A stretch of 64,000 nt of DNA from Rhodoluna sp. (GTDB lineage Bacteria > Actinomycetota > Actinomycetes > Actinomycetales > Microbacteriaceae): positions 1-64,000 of the forward strand of contig JAPLAJ010000053.1 in NCBI GenBank assembly GCA_026393335.1, read 5' to 3'. The position numbers were made by a program, and so were the translations under genes. Positions within the stretch are counted from its first letter, which is position 1. Every line of letters begins with the position of its first letter. The notes beneath the pieces were generated by a model that was not told the DNA's origin, made no database searches, and worked only from the letters and a program-made list of their open reading frames with translations. This document shows, in pieces, positions 51,197 to 60,472 of this stretch.

Positions 51197-52081
51197 TTAG
51201 AAGTGCCAAGGAAATGGCGACCAGTCCGGTGCTCTTTTTTCTAGGAAGCTTGTCTTTCCTTCATTTGCTTCATCTGTTCCATAAGCCATACGGGTTGCTT
51301 CACCAGCAAATAGCTGTTGACCCACTAGACCATCGTCAATCATGTTCATTCCATATTTCAATAAACGGATTGACTGTGGGGATTTAGTTAAGATCTCTTT
51401 AGCCCACTCAACACCTTTAACTTCAAGTTCAGCATGAGGTACAACAGCGTTAACAACACCCATCTCGTAAGCACGTTGCGCTGAATACTCTTGAGCTAAG
51501 AAGAAGATCTCTCTAGCAAATTTCTGACCAACCTGACGAGCAAGATAAGCAGAACCATATCCTGCATCAAAAGACCCAACATCAGCATCTGTCTGCTTGA
51601 AGCGTGCATGCTCACTTGAAGCAATAGAAAGATCAGCAACAACATTTAGTGAATGTCCGCCGCCAGCAGCCCAACCAGGCACTAGAGCAATAACAACCTT
51701 CGGCATAAAGCGCATAAGTCTTTGAACCTCAAGAATGTGTAGTCGTCCTGAACTACTATCCCCATACTCATAACCTGCACGACCACGGACTCTTTGGTCT
51801 CCACCAGAAGAGAAAGCCCAGCCACCATCTTTGGGTGAAGGACCATTACCAGTTAGAAGAACAACACCAACATCAGTTAGACCTTGAGCGTGAGTTAGCG
51901 CTCTAGCTAGCTCATCAACTGTCTGTGGTCTGAAAGCATTTCTAACCTCAGGACGGTTGAAAGCAATACGAACAACCCCTAGAGACACATGCTTGTGATA
52001 GGTAATGTCAGTTATATCAGCAAAACCATCAACTTCAGACCAGATAGTTGCATCAAAGAGCTCAGATACGTGTTTGGACAT
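51197..52081 (-). CDS. menB: 1,4-dihydroxy-2-naphthoyl-CoA synthase
   Basis: Crotonase-fold ring closure of o-succinylbenzoyl-CoA. 294 residues. Landmarks are RPEVRNAFRPQTVDEL near 40-55, the oxyanion region FSSGGDQRVRGRAGY near 90-104, and VPGWAAGGGHSLNVVADLSI near 134-153. The C-terminal KRAPDWSPFPWHF end is typical of MenB. First gene of menB-menE-menA, divergent from menC by 17 nt. Confidence 0.97.
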   Translation of the reverse strand: MSKHVSELFDATIWSEVDGFADITDITYHKHVSLGVVRIAFNRPEVRNAFRPQTVDELARALTHAQGLTDVGVVLLTGNGPSPKDGGWAFSSGGDQRVRGRAGYEYGDSSSGRLHILEVQRLMRFMPKVVIALVPGWAAGGGHSLNVVADLSIASSEHARFKQTDADVGSFDAGYGSAYLARQVGQKFAREIFFLAQEYSAQRAYEMGVVNAVVPHAELEVKGVEWAKEILTKSPQSIRLLKYGMNMIDDGLVGQQLFAGEATRMAYGTDEANEGKTSFLEKRAPDWSPFPWHF

Positions 52082-52098
52082 ACTCCTAGACTAACAAT

Positions 52099-53076
52099 GT
52101 GGAGATAACCAACGAAATGCGCCAGCAGATACTTGAGACTGCAAGAGTCCTAAGTATCCCGATGCGCATCAAGTTCAGAGGCATAACCACTAGAGAAGTC
52201 TTACTATTTGAAGGCCCTAATGGCTGGGCTGAATGGTCACCCTTCACAGAATATGAAAATGAAGAAGCCAGTATCTGGCTAAAAGCAGCCATTGAGTTTG
52301 CCTTTGGCGACATCCCAGAGCCAGCTGTAAACACCATCAAAGTCAATGCCACCCTGGCTGCAGTCAAAGACGTAAGAGCAGCCCTAGAACCATTTGGCAA
52401 CTTCGAAGTAGTAAAGATCAAAGTTGCCGAAAAGGGACAAACACTTCAAGACGACCTTGACCGCATCCATGAAGTAAGAAAGTACTACCCAGAAGCTCGA
52501 ATAAGACTGGATGCTAACGGTGGCTACGACATAGAAACAGCATTAGCCCTAGCTAATGCAATGTACGAAGAAGGTGTTCCATTGGAATACCTAGAGCAGC
52601 CAGTAAAGACCATCGCGGAACTTGCTGAACTAAAACTTAAACTCAAGCTTCTAAACATAAAGATTGCTGCTGACGAATCAGTGAGAAAAGTAAGTGACCC
52701 ATTAGCAGTAGCTCAAGCCAACGCAGCAGATCTACTTGTTCTAAAAGCAGCACCACTCGGTGGCATAAACAACGCACTAAGAATTGCCAAAGAAGCAGGA
52801 CTGCCTGTTGTTGTATCAAGTGCATTAGAAACATCAGTAGGAATAAGCATGGGTGTTCACCTTGCCGCTCTTCTAGATAGTGATTACGCAAGCGGTCTAG
52901 GAACAGCAGCACTACTCACAGAAGATGTAACAGACACTCCCCTAATCCCAATCAACGGTCAAATACCCGTAACAAGTATCACCCCAAACAAAAACGCTCT
53001 AACCAAACTCCAAGCACCAGCAAATAGAACTACTTGGTGGATGGATAGGTTAGAGCGTTGTTTGAACGTTTATTAG
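52099..53076 (+). CDS. menC: o-succinylbenzoate synthase
   Basis: Enolase-superfamily dehydration of SHCHC to o-succinylbenzoate. 325 residues. Catalytic Lys in VVKIKVAEKG, metal ligands in RLDANGGYD, YLEQPV and AADES, and the second Lys region VLKAAPLGG. GTG start at 52099 (ATG at 52117 is an alternative). The last 90 nt contain a long inverted repeat. Confidence 0.93.
   Translation: MEITNEMRQQILETARVLSIPMRIKFRGITTREVLLFEGPNGWAEWSPFTEYENEEASIWLKAAIEFAFGDIPEPAVNTIKVNATLAAVKDVRAALEPFGNFEVVKIKVAEKGQTLQDDLDRIHEVRKYYPEARIRLDANGGYDIETALALANAMYEEGVPLEYLEQPVKTIAELAELKLKLKLLNIKIAADESVRKVSDPLAVAQANAADLLVLKAAPLGGINNALRIAKEAGLPVVVSSALETSVGISMGVHLAALLDSDYASGLGTAALLTEDVTDTPLIPINGQIPVTSITPNKNALTKLQAPANRTTWWMDRLERCLNVY
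52986..53064 (+). terminator. long hairpin inside the 3' end of menC
   Basis: CGCTCTAACC with flanking A-rich sequence (52986-53004) pairs with GGTTAGAGCGTTGTTTG (53048-53064) over 16-17 bp with three unpaired As. An inner stem CCAAG/CTTGG lies within the loop. The stem ends in a T-rich stretch before the menC stop and may act as its terminator. Confidence 0.5.
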
Positions 53077-53569
53077 GGTTTATCGTCTTGAACAAAGTAT
53101 GAGCAGATTGTCTAAATATCGAATTCGATTATTGCTATTTCCAAATCAACAAACATTAATCTACAAGATCGTTTCTTGAGCATTCTTGGAACATATTGAT
53201 CTTCAAAATCGAATGAGCTTTTCTCTTTCCGACTGTGGTCTGTCCCAGAAAACAGGCTCTGATGATTACCAGTTTCAAGATGCACTCGCCCCAAAACAGC
53301 TATTTGCACAAGAAAAGTAGGTACTTTTTGTGAAAGTGATTTTTCTGCGACAACGATTTTGTGGGAGAAAAGCGGCAAAAAATTTTTTAGAGATTTACCC
53401 CGTAAAAATAATTTTGAACTAGTAAAAATGTGGAATGAGGCCATGAAAACGCAGGACAACATTTTACGTTCACAATTCGCCTCAGCTGTTGCAAATTATC
53501 GAGTGAAATCGCATCGATTTCTTGTTTCACTTTGCATTTCCCCAAATCCTGTATCTAACCTAGCTGGTT
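53077..53569. other. AT-rich region between menC and the LRR gene
   Basis: 493 nt with no convincing gene. A minus-strand frame at 53112-53462 (116 residues, C-terminal half charged and protein-like) and a plus-strand frame at 53359-53646 overlap each other, and neither shows a recognisable domain or strong ribosome-binding site. In a polymorphic toxin locus this is where extra immunity genes or remnants often lie. Confidence 0.4.
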
Positions 53570-54331
53570 TCATTCGGAACGGATTATTTTGGCAAAACCT
53601 TGTAAAGACTGACTCAGGTTCAAGTATGATTCATCATCGCCCCTGAAATGTAAGGTCTTTAAGTTTGGGGTTAGTTCAATTAGTTTTTCAACATTTGTCA
53701 ACGAAGATATCTCCGTCAAATCTAGCCTGCTTATGTTTGTCGCCACCCAGCTAAATGATCTGAAATCTATTGAGCGAGCATTTGCAATACCGAGGTAGCC
53801 GAGCTTTGGTAAGTCACTCAGATCAATAGATGTCTCCAACGCTCCCCGCAAAAAGAGTCTTTCAACAGAAGGAGGGAGAGTTCTAAACCATGACTTTCGC
53901 AATTGCGAAACAGAAACATACTTTAGGCAGTGCAACTCTCTGAGTCCTGTTATGTTCTGCAAGCTCGGCGATTCGCCGTACAGCATTTCCAAATGACTTA
54001 AGTTTTTCAAATCCAATTGAGTTCCCAGATGCACTTTTAATCTCAGACTCCTCAAGGCTTTATACCCACTAATTGGCGTTAAATTTAGGCTGTCTAAAGA
54101 TGTTCTAATGTCCAAGCTTTTCACTGCCTTGAGAGACATTAAAGCCTTATCAAAATTTCTTCGTACAAATTGTTCTTCAACTTCGTACCATGAATGTTTT
54201 TTTATTACAAATTGACTTGGAAGTAATGTAGCACCAAAACCAAGCATGGTAAATACACTCAAACTGGTTGTTTTAGACTCAGAGCAGTCGTATACTACGT
54301 TCAGTCTTCCATGTGCTTTCTCAATAATCAT
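53570..54331 (-). CDS. leucine-rich-repeat protein, likely immunity protein of the Rhs toxin
   Basis: 253 residues, no signal peptide or membrane span. From about residue 70 it has irregular leucine-rich repeats of 21-23 residues (LTPISGYKALRSLRLKV, LKNLSHLEMLYGES, NITGLRELHCLKYVSV, LSDLPKLGYLGIANAR, VEKLIELTPNLKTLHFRG). It starts 13 nt after the GIY-YIG toxin gene ends. An immunity gene directly downstream of the toxin module is the rule in Rhs loci, and LRR proteins are among known immunity types. The immunity role is inferred from position. Confidence 0.65.
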   Translation of the reverse strand: MIIEKAHGRLNVVYDCSESKTTSLSVFTMLGFGATLLPSQFVIKKHSWYEVEEQFVRRNFDKALMSLKAVKSLDIRTSLDSLNLTPISGYKALRSLRLKVHLGTQLDLKNLSHLEMLYGESPSLQNITGLRELHCLKYVSVSQLRKSWFRTLPPSVERLFLRGALETSIDLSDLPKLGYLGIANARSIDFRSFSWVATNISRLDLTEISSLTNVEKLIELTPNLKTLHFRGDDESYLNLSQSLQGFAKIIRSE

Positions 54332-54344
54332 AGTTATTGCCAGC

Positions 54345-57300
54345 CTAACCCTTTTGTTTGATGGAATTTATCTTGTTTATTAGATTTGGATTACACCCTC
54401 GGCATTTGATGCCCCCTGCTTGATTTATCAATGTTTGCTCAAATGTTCTTCTTTCAAGAACTGTCTTCCCCGGCATCTCGTGAAACACAAAATTCTCTAT
54501 TTGCCCTTTGTAAGTGACTCCGTGTTCTTTCATTCGTCGAATCACATCCACGGTTTGTCCGATGTACTTTTTACCTCCCACAGTAAATTCGTAGACGCCT
54601 GGCCCTTTGGCAAGAGCAAGTTCCGTTACTTTCACGAATTCGACAGTTTTTACTGCTTTTGTAGTCGTAAGAAGGCCCTTCGCAACCTTGGCGACCTTAC
54701 TCCCAATTGAAATCGCCTTCCCCACCCAAGCTGCTTGTTGAAGTCCTGGAATTGGGATAAAACTGGCTACAGTGAGAGCTAAATCCAGTGTGTCCCATCC
54801 GTCCCACAAGCCAGTAAAGTCACTTCCGTTGACGGGGTCATTTGGGTAGGTGTAGCTGTTTTCGTTTCCGCCTTTGATTGGGTCTTTTGAGGTGAATTGG
54901 TTGGTTTCAGGGTTATAGACTCTTGCTCCCATGAGGATGAGTCCTGTGGTGTTGGTGGCTCTTTCTTGTTGACTGTAGGAGCTGTAGTTGATGAGGTTTG
55001 TGTTGGTTTGGCTGGTTAGAGGGTTGCCAAACGAGTCATAAACACTCCAGCCACCAACAGAGTTGCTGTCTAGATCCAGGGTCGTGACTGTGTGCCCACG
55101 GATGTCTGTCAACTGCATGGACGAGGTTCTAACAGTGCCCTTGAAAGTGGTGGTAACAGCAAGCCCTGCACCTAATGATCCTGTATAGATTTCTGTGGTG
55201 AGGTTCGCCCCAGACTGTTGGGTGGTCCATTCAGGGTTATCTGAAGAGTCACTGTAATGTCTGACAGTTGTTAGGTTGCCTACTGTTTCGTTTACTCTTC
55301 TACCTAAAGCATCATAGGTAAATGAGGTTGTTGAACCAGACTGGGTGATACCTGTCACCTGATCCACCAGGCTATAGCTCAAGCTGATTCCTGCATTATT
55401 TGCTGGAGCATCAACAGCAGGGATAAACGTATTTCTACCTAAAGTGTCATAAACATAGCCATTGGTTGTGAGCTGTGATTCAGCGTTGAAACTATTTGTT
55501 TTAGTTGTGGTAGCACCACAAACTCCGACACTGCTGCTTGTTCTATCTCCTCGAGTGTTATAGCTGTAACTCTCGGAGAAACAAGAAGCACCATTAGAGG
55601 ACACTGATGCAAGCCTTGAAGAAGAGTCATAACCATAAACAGTGGCCTTTGGTGAAGCACTACTAGAAGAATCAGGTGCTAGCTCTCGTATTACCCGGCC
55701 ATAGCCGTCGTACTCCCTGCTCCAAGACAACACAGTAGATGCCACAGAGCCGTAACTCATTGAAGAGATCTGGCCAGCATCATTAAACATGTTGGTCTGG
55801 GTAACACCATTAGGGCCAGACTGGCTGGTTAGCCTGCCGTATTCGTCATAAACACCCGAATACAGGTAACTGAAAGGTGTTCCGGCAGAACTAGAACCAG
55901 TGATGTTCATAGCTGTAACTAGGGCTCCAGGCTCTGAAGTATTGCCGTAAGTGTAAGAAGTGGTTGTTCGAGGTGAAACAACAGTTGAGACAGATCCTGC
56001 AGCTAACTGTCCTGAAGGAACATAACTCGTGGAGGTAACCTCTCCTAGGCTGTTTGTTGAAGTTATCTGTCTACCCCAGGCATCGAAAGTTTGACTTGTT
56101 TCACTTTGCTTAACCCCTGCAACATAGCTTTCAGTTTTAGTCTCTAAAAGAGACACTGGATCGTAAAGGTGCTTAGTAGATATCGATGCAGCACCTGATG
56201 CTGAAACAGTTGAAGTATCTGCTCTACCATCAGCCAGATAAGTGTTTGTTGTTGTTCTAACTAGAGAACCGAAACGATATTCTGCAACAGTCAAAGGATT
56301 CAACGCAGGATCATAGGCAGAGACATGACTCTTTGATGAAGGCAGTGTTTCACCTGTTTGTGAAATACATAGCAAATCCTGCCAAGCCGGCTTCAAACCA
56401 CACTCAGGGAACAAACTATTAGCAGCAGAACTGTAATACACATAGACATCAGTTCTAGCATCAACACCATTAGACCCAGGAGCAACAGATTTAACTTGCT
56501 GTCCAAGCTCATTGAAAACTGTCTTTGATGTTGAAACCAAAACCTCAGAACTATCAAAAGACTCTACGAGCGTTGGTATCCCTAAAGTCCAACCCGAAAC
56601 AGTGCTGCCATCTTGAGGGGCATAATCCTTTTTTGTGCTACCCAACACTTGAATGACTGTATCTGGTGACTGCGCCAAGACTAACTCAACCTTTGAAGAA
56701 GTCAACAGGCCAGTTAACGGTTCACCCTCACGATAATCGTCATAAGTGTAACTTGTATATGTTCGAACTTCTTTAGGGTCGCCAGATGCATCCAAAACAG
56801 TCTTTTTAGGGGACCAAGTTTCAGATAGATAAGCACCATTAGGGACAGTGAAGCCATTTACCTGTGTATAAAACTTAGAGACACTGGCATACATAAACTC
56901 ATCAAAGGTGCTGCCACCTTCAGTTGCTGTCCGATCTAATACGTTGTTTATACCCTGGCTATCGAATGTGGCGTAAACAACATTTTTAATTCGGATTGTT
57001 GCGGTGTAGAGCCATTTTGTTTTACCGTAGCTAGCGGTGTTAGTTGGTTTACCGTCAACATCGAGGAATGTGAAATCAGCGTTACGCCAGAGCGCACTTG
57101 TCGACGCTGGCACGATCACGTTTCCTGAAGCGTCCAGTGGGATAGTACTATCAGCCCCGAAAACGGCCGCCGCATAGAACGGGGCTGTTTCTTGACCCCA
57201 AAGCAAAGTAGTGGAAAGTGGCAAGTTCGGCAAGAAACCAGTGTTACCTGAAGGGTTCAGGTCATAAACAAAGGTTTGCTCCACGTTTGAGGAAGCAACC

Positions 57301-57989
57301 CAACTACTGTTTAGGCTTCTAGCGACCTGCACAAGCCTGCCTGAAGCATCATATTTGAATGTGTAAGGAGCGAAACCACTCACAGAAACTTTAGAAAGCT
57401 TCCCTAAACCGTTGTATTCATAGGAGACAGTGGAGCCGTTTGTGTTATCTGTGACCTGCATCAACACTCCAGATTCATAGGTGTATGACTTCTTCAAAAC
57501 TGTTACTGGTGAACCAGTAACAAGATCTAGGTATTTGTAACTTATAGTTGCAAGCAGTCCTGCAGCGTTATAGGTGTAAACCAAACCTTGAGTAACAGAG
57601 GTACCCTGACAGCCAACTGTTCCTAAAGCTGCATATCCTGAGGCAGAAACTCGACCTGTTGCATCAAAAGTCGTTATAACTGCTCTAGTTGAAGCATTTG
57701 ATTTAGCGCACAATAAACGCCAATCACCGCTAGTTGGCTTCATGAAGGTAGTAGTTGCCTGATCAGTTTCAGTAACAGTCAACACGTTTCCTGCAACTGA
57801 AACTTGCAGGTTAGCAGCTTTCGCCTCATCAGATACAGGAGTCAAAGTTGTTGTGCCACTGAACTCTAAAACATCTGAGTCAGGACTAATCAAATAGTAA
57901 TGACCATTATCAGGATCGTTAGTGGCACTGTAACCAGAAAGAGCTGTCGCATCGCTAGAGAAAGATGCTGACCAACCTTCACCAAACAC
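54345..57989 (-). CDS. Rhs repeat core with C-terminal GIY-YIG nuclease toxin (3' part of the disrupted gene)
   Basis: 1214 residues. Many YD-type repeats (YDASGRLVQV, YDGYGRVIREL, YDALGRRVNET) form the Rhs cocoon, ending in the core motif GARVYNPETNQFTSKDP near 1030 that marks the junction with the variable tip. The tip has a linker with a hydrophobic patch and then a GIY-YIG domain in the last 90 residues: GVYEF, KKYIGQTVDVIRRMKEH, and a late Glu in RRTFEQTL, so the catalytic Tyr, Arg and Glu set is present. A GTG at 57989 opens the frame but lies just after the frameshift; it may be translated poorly or not at all. Predicted target is DNA of competing cells. Confidence 0.8.
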   Translation of the reverse strand: MFGEGWSASFSSDATALSGYSATNDPDNGHYYLISPDSDVLEFSGTTTLTPVSDEAKAANLQVSVAGNVLTVTETDQATTTFMKPTSGDWRLLCAKSNASTRAVITTFDATGRVSASGYAALGTVGCQGTSVTQGLVYTYNAAGLLATISYKYLDLVTGSPVTVLKKSYTYESGVLMQVTDNTNGSTVSYEYNGLGKLSKVSVSGFAPYTFKYDASGRLVQVARSLNSSWVASSNVEQTFVYDLNPSGNTGFLPNLPLSTTLLWGQETAPFYAAAVFGADSTIPLDASGNVIVPASTSALWRNADFTFLDVDGKPTNTASYGKTKWLYTATIRIKNVVYATFDSQGINNVLDRTATEGGSTFDEFMYASVSKFYTQVNGFTVPNGAYLSETWSPKKTVLDASGDPKEVRTYTSYTYDDYREGEPLTGLLTSSKVELVLAQSPDTVIQVLGSTKKDYAPQDGSTVSGWTLGIPTLVESFDSSEVLVSTSKTVFNELGQQVKSVAPGSNGVDARTDVYVYYSSAANSLFPECGLKPAWQDLLCISQTGETLPSSKSHVSAYDPALNPLTVAEYRFGSLVRTTTNTYLADGRADTSTVSASGAASISTKHLYDPVSLLETKTESYVAGVKQSETSQTFDAWGRQITSTNSLGEVTSTSYVPSGQLAAGSVSTVVSPRTTTSYTYGNTSEPGALVTAMNITGSSSAGTPFSYLYSGVYDEYGRLTSQSGPNGVTQTNMFNDAGQISSMSYGSVASTVLSWSREYDGYGRVIRELAPDSSSSASPKATVYGYDSSSRLASVSSNGASCFSESYSYNTRGDRTSSSVGVCGATTTKTNSFNAESQLTTNGYVYDTLGRNTFIPAVDAPANNAGISLSYSLVDQVTGITQSGSTTSFTYDALGRRVNETVGNLTTVRHYSDSSDNPEWTTQQSGANLTTEIYTGSLGAGLAVTTTFKGTVRTSSMQLTDIRGHTVTTLDLDSNSVGGWSVYDSFGNPLTSQTNTNLINYSSYSQQERATNTTGLILMGARVYNPETNQFTSKDPIKGGNENSYTYPNDPVNGSDFTGLWDGWDTLDLALTVASFIPIPGLQQAAWVGKAISIGSKVAKVAKGLLTTTKAVKTVEFVKVTELALAKGPGVYEFTVGGKKYIGQTVDVIRRMKEHGVTYKGQIENFVFHEMPGKTVLERRTFEQTLINQAGGIKCRGCNPNLINKINSIKQKG

Positions 57990-58804
57990 TGAGTTCTAGA
58001 AACAGATAGGGACTGTAAACCAACCTGTTGACTGTAATCGGTAGTCGACATGTTGAATTTGCCGGAAACCAAAGAAACAATTCCAGGACCTGCTGATGCG
58101 ACTGCGCTATCTAAACTATTAGGCAACCTTGTTACAGAGAAACCTGAATCATCTGAGCAAAACCATTCAGCGATAGAGGAATAGTAGAAACAAAAACGCA
58201 GATCGATAGTTACAGGAATATTCTGCGGCAAGGAAGGAGAACTGAAAACACCGATGTTTGACACATTCAGTTTGTAATCGTAAACACCTTTCAAACCTGA
58301 TTTTGTAGTCAACGGAATGTTTGATTCGGCTGCATCCCAAGCGTTGGAAGTTCCTTGTTTACGCCACTCAATGGAGGCCGAAGTTGGTTGTAAACCAGAC
58401 ATCGAGGCGCCGTATCCAGAGACCATAACGCTAGATGCAACGGTAGGTCCTGTCAATGGAGAAATAGCTCCCACATAGCCGAAAGTCATTGTGTGTGAAG
58501 CGGTGACAGATGCGATGCCATTTGTTTTCTTAGCGACTGCTGTTATTCGTCGTTGAAAAGAGCCTGCAGGAAGAGAAATTGCCTGGCTCAAAGACCCGTC
58601 AACGTTTGTTTGATAATTTACTGGCGCGGATCCATCGACACTGATGCTAAGCGTGTTTGTTCTATAGCTCTCAGGAGCTGCAGTAGAAGATACAGTACAA
58701 GTCACCGGTGCAGTTGGTGTGTATCCACCTTGGTATCCGTTTGCGTAAGGACAGGTAATAGTAGGTGTCAGTGGTTGTGTTGCTTCAACCTTGAAGGTAA
58801 GCAC
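57890..58804 (-). CDS. Rhs protein middle part (fragment)
   Basis: 304 residues between the two breaks. It contains Ig/fibronectin-like strands (LTFKVEATQPLTPTITCP, ITAVAKKTNGIASVTASH) and the segment leading into the Rhs domain (GKFNMSTTDYSQQVG, LSVSRT), after which the frame is lost. The GTG at 58804 is in frame with the upstream part, only 2 codons after its stop. The final 25 residues or so are out of frame and not part of the ancestral protein. Confidence 0.6.
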   Translation of the reverse strand: MLTFKVEATQPLTPTITCPYANGYQGGYTPTAPVTCTVSSTAAPESYRTNTLSISVDGSAPVNYQTNVDGSLSQAISLPAGSFQRRITAVAKKTNGIASVTASHTMTFGYVGAISPLTGPTVASSVMVSGYGASMSGLQPTSASIEWRKQGTSNAWDAAESNIPLTTKSGLKGVYDYKLNVSNIGVFSSPSLPQNIPVTIDLRFCFYYSSIAEWFCSDDSGFSVTRLPNSLDSAVASAGPGIVSLVSGKFNMSTTDYSQQVGLQSLSVSRTQCLVKVGQHLSLAMRQLFLVTVPLTILIMVITI

Positions 58805-58810
58805 CGGAGA

Positions 58811-60472
58811 TTAGGATTCAGAACTGACTCGACTGTCAGAACTCGATGCTCTAACAAAATAGGTCTGATTATTAGTCAAAGCTGTTGTTGGTTTACAGGT
58901 GCCTGAACTACCGCTTGAAACAATGACAGTACACAAAGTACTACTAGCCGTTGTAGAAGTTGCTGTTGGGTAGGCCTTGAAAGCTAAAGTTACATTTCCG
59001 CCATCAGGATCCAAAGCCTTAGAAGTGAAAGTAGGTTTCCAAGAACCAACACTCAAGTAACCAGAATTCTGGATTGAATCACTAACTGTAGGGGTTACAG
59101 CAGTGCCAGGGTACCGGTTGTAATTAATGGTTAGTGAAGGCTTATTGTTTGAAGCGTTCGAAGAGTTGAATCTCTTCCAACCAAAACTATCTGCCTCATT
59201 TGAGGCCTTAATGCCAAAGCCCGCTCGATTAGAAATAACCACAGGCATGTTAGCTGCCAGATTAGTTACATCCGTAGTTATGTTAGCTGCCGGACAACTC
59301 GAGTTGTAGCCCGCTGCAACACTTTTAGCAACACCAACACCACCAATAGTTGGGGCATTACCCCACCTAGTTGAAGGAGTGGCAGGTGAAATTGCGTAAA
59401 TACTAAAGTTTCGTGCAGTACAAGACCAAGACCAGTTCAAATACAACTTCAAGTTAGCTGAAATGATGTCTTGGCCAATCCAGCCAGTTGAATCAAAGTT
59501 TAAGTAAGACCGGTAAACAGAAGAACCACCATCAGGTGTACCAACTAAAAGTTCTGTTGAAGACTGAAAATCAGTTGTCGGATAAACGTTAGTCACATAA
59601 GTATCAAAAGTTGGATCTAAAACAACAGCTGGATCAACAATGACTGGATACTCTAAATCTTCACGCTCAAAAAATGTCCCATCAACAGCTAAATCTAAAA
59701 CACCAGTAGCACCAATAACCGGTTCCAGTTCAGAAGTTATAGGCGCTGTTGCACCATCAGCAGAGTCATACATGAAAGGAGTAGGAACGGAGCCAAGCAC
59801 TTGGCTTCCAGAAACAAACTCGTATCCGCCATTACTGTCGGCTTGCAGACGAACATTCTTACCCTTAACAAGAAGCTTCAACTTATCTAGAGTCGCTGCA
59901 TCAGGTTTAGCTTTAACCTCAAAAGACTGTTCAAAACCAGAAGCATCCAGGCGAATCAGCAAATCAACATTAGGTAAAACATCAACAAAACGAGCAGTGT
60001 CCTCAAACAACACAGGCTTAGGTAAAGCCCCATCCCAACCAAAACCAAAATGGTTTCCATCAGACCCTGAGATACTCACTAAACCATCTGCTAAAACTTC
60101 TGCAGCAGTGCCACCACCAGAAACCTTGAAATCAAAACGACCAGATTTAGCTCGAACAAAACCCGCATCATCAAATACCAAAGTGAAATCAAGATCACGC
60201 CACCCATACTCCCCAGCACCATCGCGAACCCTAACTGGAGCACCAAAAGACTCAGTAGTTAGAGTCCCATCAGGATTAACCCAAGTAGAAGAAAGCTCAG
60301 ACAACTCAGAAATCACCAAAATACGGTGATTAGTTATAGCAGCCTGCAACCTAGCTGAAATGTAATCCTCAGCAGCATAACTAGGTGCAACAGTGAAAGC
60401 TTGAGCAGGTGTAACGCCTTGCAGCAGTAAAGAAAGACCAACGAAAACAGAAACAAATTTTATAAACTTCAA
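58811..60472 (-). CDS. Rhs protein N-terminal secreted part with DNRLRE-like domain (fragment)
   Basis: 553 residues. A Sec signal peptide (FVSVFVGLSLLLQGVTPAQA, cleavage near residue 25) shows export. The next 250 residues resemble the N-terminal domain of large actinobacterial wall-associated Rhs proteins. A DNRLRE-like beta domain follows from about 275 to 450 (FDTYVTNVYPTTDFQSSTEL). The frame ends in a TAA that lies inside a repeat-like segment and is probably a nonsense mutation. Expressed alone, it would be a secreted protein without toxin. Confidence 0.7.
   Translation of the reverse strand: MKFIKFVSVFVGLSLLLQGVTPAQAFTVAPSYAAEDYISARLQAAITNHRILVISELSELSSTWVNPDGTLTTESFGAPVRVRDGAGEYGWRDLDFTLVFDDAGFVRAKSGRFDFKVSGGGTAAEVLADGLVSISGSDGNHFGFGWDGALPKPVLFEDTARFVDVLPNVDLLIRLDASGFEQSFEVKAKPDAATLDKLKLLVKGKNVRLQADSNGGYEFVSGSQVLGSVPTPFMYDSADGATAPITSELEPVIGATGVLDLAVDGTFFEREDLEYPVIVDPAVVLDPTFDTYVTNVYPTTDFQSSTELLVGTPDGGSSVYRSYLNFDSTGWIGQDIISANLKLYLNWSWSCTARNFSIYAISPATPSTRWGNAPTIGGVGVAKSVAAGYNSSCPAANITTDVTNLAANMPVVISNRAGFGIKASNEADSFGWKRFNSSNASNNKPSLTINYNRYPGTAVTPTVSDSIQNSGYLSVGSWKPTFTSKALDPDGGNVTLAFKAYPTATSTTASSTLCTVIVSSGSSGTCKPTTALTNNQTYFVRASSSDSRVSSES

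Larger units (their letters stand above)
54345..60472 (-). pseudogene. Rhs polymorphic toxin gene, disrupted twice
   Basis: One ancestral gene of about 2040 codons now read as three parts. The first break is an in-frame TAA at 58811-58813; on both sides the same frame continues the same domain (RVSSES, stop, SPVLTFKVEA). The second is a one-base frameshift near 57995-58003, where the typical Rhs junction VSRT...VFGEGW can be restored by adding one base. Everything downstream, including the toxin domain, remains open. It could be a decaying pseudogene, a strain-specific off state, or assembly error. Confidence 0.7.

Noticed and set aside
59640..60329. 229-residue plus-strand frame opposite the Rhs N-terminal part
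   Set aside because: Low-complexity Ser/Lys/Pro composition mirrors the Rhs coding strand, which has a signal peptide and domains.
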